This document shows positions 4,828 through 5,113 of a stretch of DNA of 5,113 nucleotides, piece after piece. The stretch's first letter is position 1. Every line of letters starts with the position of its first letter. The translations under genes and the position numbers were made by a program. Source of the stretch: Acidobacteriaceae bacterium (GTDB lineage: Bacteria > Acidobacteriota > Terriglobia > Terriglobales > Acidobacteriaceae). The stretch lies in contig JAOAPG010000045.1 of NCBI GenBank assembly GCA_025462785.1, positions 1 through 5,113 on the forward strand, given 5' to 3'. The notes under the pieces were generated by a model, which searched no databases, had not been told where the DNA came from, and saw nothing but the letters and a program-made list of their open reading frames with translations.

Positions 4828-5113
4828 TCACTCGAAAAGCGCCGGTTGTGACTCGGTCTCTTGCGCCTCTCGAAAATTGCTGAGACCAACACCCACGAGC
4901 CGGTACCGTTGCTGTGGGTTCAGGCCGACCCTTTCCCGGAGCTTTAACGCAATATCTGTCAGTTCATCGCAGGAAGAAGGCGGATTACCTGACGTGTAAC
5001 TGCGCGTGAGGATCTTGAAAGCCAAGCGCCTGATCATGGGCTCGGTTTCTGAAAGCTGCACGTCACGCTCGAACGTGTCTTCGACAGAGATCGATTGCGT
5101 GGGCCGGTCCGGG
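4828..5113 (-). CDS. dinB: DNA polymerase IV (DinB), 3' part, with apparent internal deletion
   Basis: The minus-strand frame enters from the window edge and is open from 5112 to the TGA at 4828-4830 (about 94 codons). It encodes the C-terminal little-finger domain of a Y-family translesion polymerase. RPTQSISVEDTFERDVQLSE (5106 to 5050) is the start of that domain and ERVGLNPQQRYRLVGVGLSN its end, followed by a QPALFE tail where clamp-binding motifs usually lie. The catalytic palm and fingers would be outside the window. Between them, IRRLA joins directly to FKILTRSYT at about 5019/5020. Relatives carry about 25 more residues there, including the RTVVLKLK-type beta strand preceding the F-x-x-x-TRS motif. 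The deletion is in frame, so a protein could still be made, but the domain that grips DNA behind the active site would lack a core strand. It may be a functionless or altered polymerase, or an assembly artefact. Confidence 0.82.
   Translation of the reverse strand, partial: PDRPTQSISVEDTFERDVQLSETEPMIRRLAFKILTRSYTSGNPPSSCDELTDIALKLRERVGLNPQQRYRLVGVGLSNFREAQETESQPALFE

Overview
The window looks like a chromosomal segment from a soil-type bacterium, most likely an Acidobacteriota (Terriglobia-like) genome. That guess rests on remembered resemblance of several encoded proteins to acidobacterial ones (the DinB tail, two small orphan proteins and the small membrane protein) and on moderate GC; no search was run. 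There is no rRNA, tRNA, CRISPR array or intact mobile element. No convincing new multi-gene system is visible. The striking theme is small-scale damage: a tandem duplication at a start codon, two genes with internal deletions, and one gene with a nonsense codon.

Layout. Bases 1-236 are a gene-free leader with one hairpin. A tight plus-strand operon follows: a DoxX-family membrane protein (237-710), a MarR/MhqR-like regulator (740-1225), a broken SnoaL-like/ester cyclase gene (1206-1491) and a luciferase-like flavin-dependent oxidoreductase (1513-2553). DoxX proteins and MarR repressors often sit together in quinone/electrophile stress loci (for example the B. subtilis mhq and cat genes), so this operon is probably a MarR-controlled redox or electrophile response unit, with the regulator encoded inside its own operon. 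The doxX-marR junction carries an exact 20-bp tandem duplication that created a decoy start codon.

Bases 2554-2971 hold no recognisable gene but do hold an imperfect 28/29-bp tandem repeat, possibly an orphan transposon end, and an 8-bp perfect hairpin. A small minus-strand membrane protein (2972-3364) diverges from a small plus-strand hypothetical gene (3496-3762). Just downstream is a third small reading frame (3801-4028) that has no start codon and an in-frame TGA where Trp is expected, so it looks like a pseudogene.

A complete DJ-1/PfpI-family gene (4130-4717, GTG start with a very strong ribosome binding site) follows and ends in a hairpin. It converges on the 3' part of a minus-strand DNA polymerase IV gene (dinB, 4828 to the window edge), whose little-finger domain appears to lack about 25 residues in frame. 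DJ-1/PfpI proteins act in carbonyl and oxidative damage control and DinB in translesion synthesis, so a loose stress theme runs through the window, but nothing links these genes into one system.
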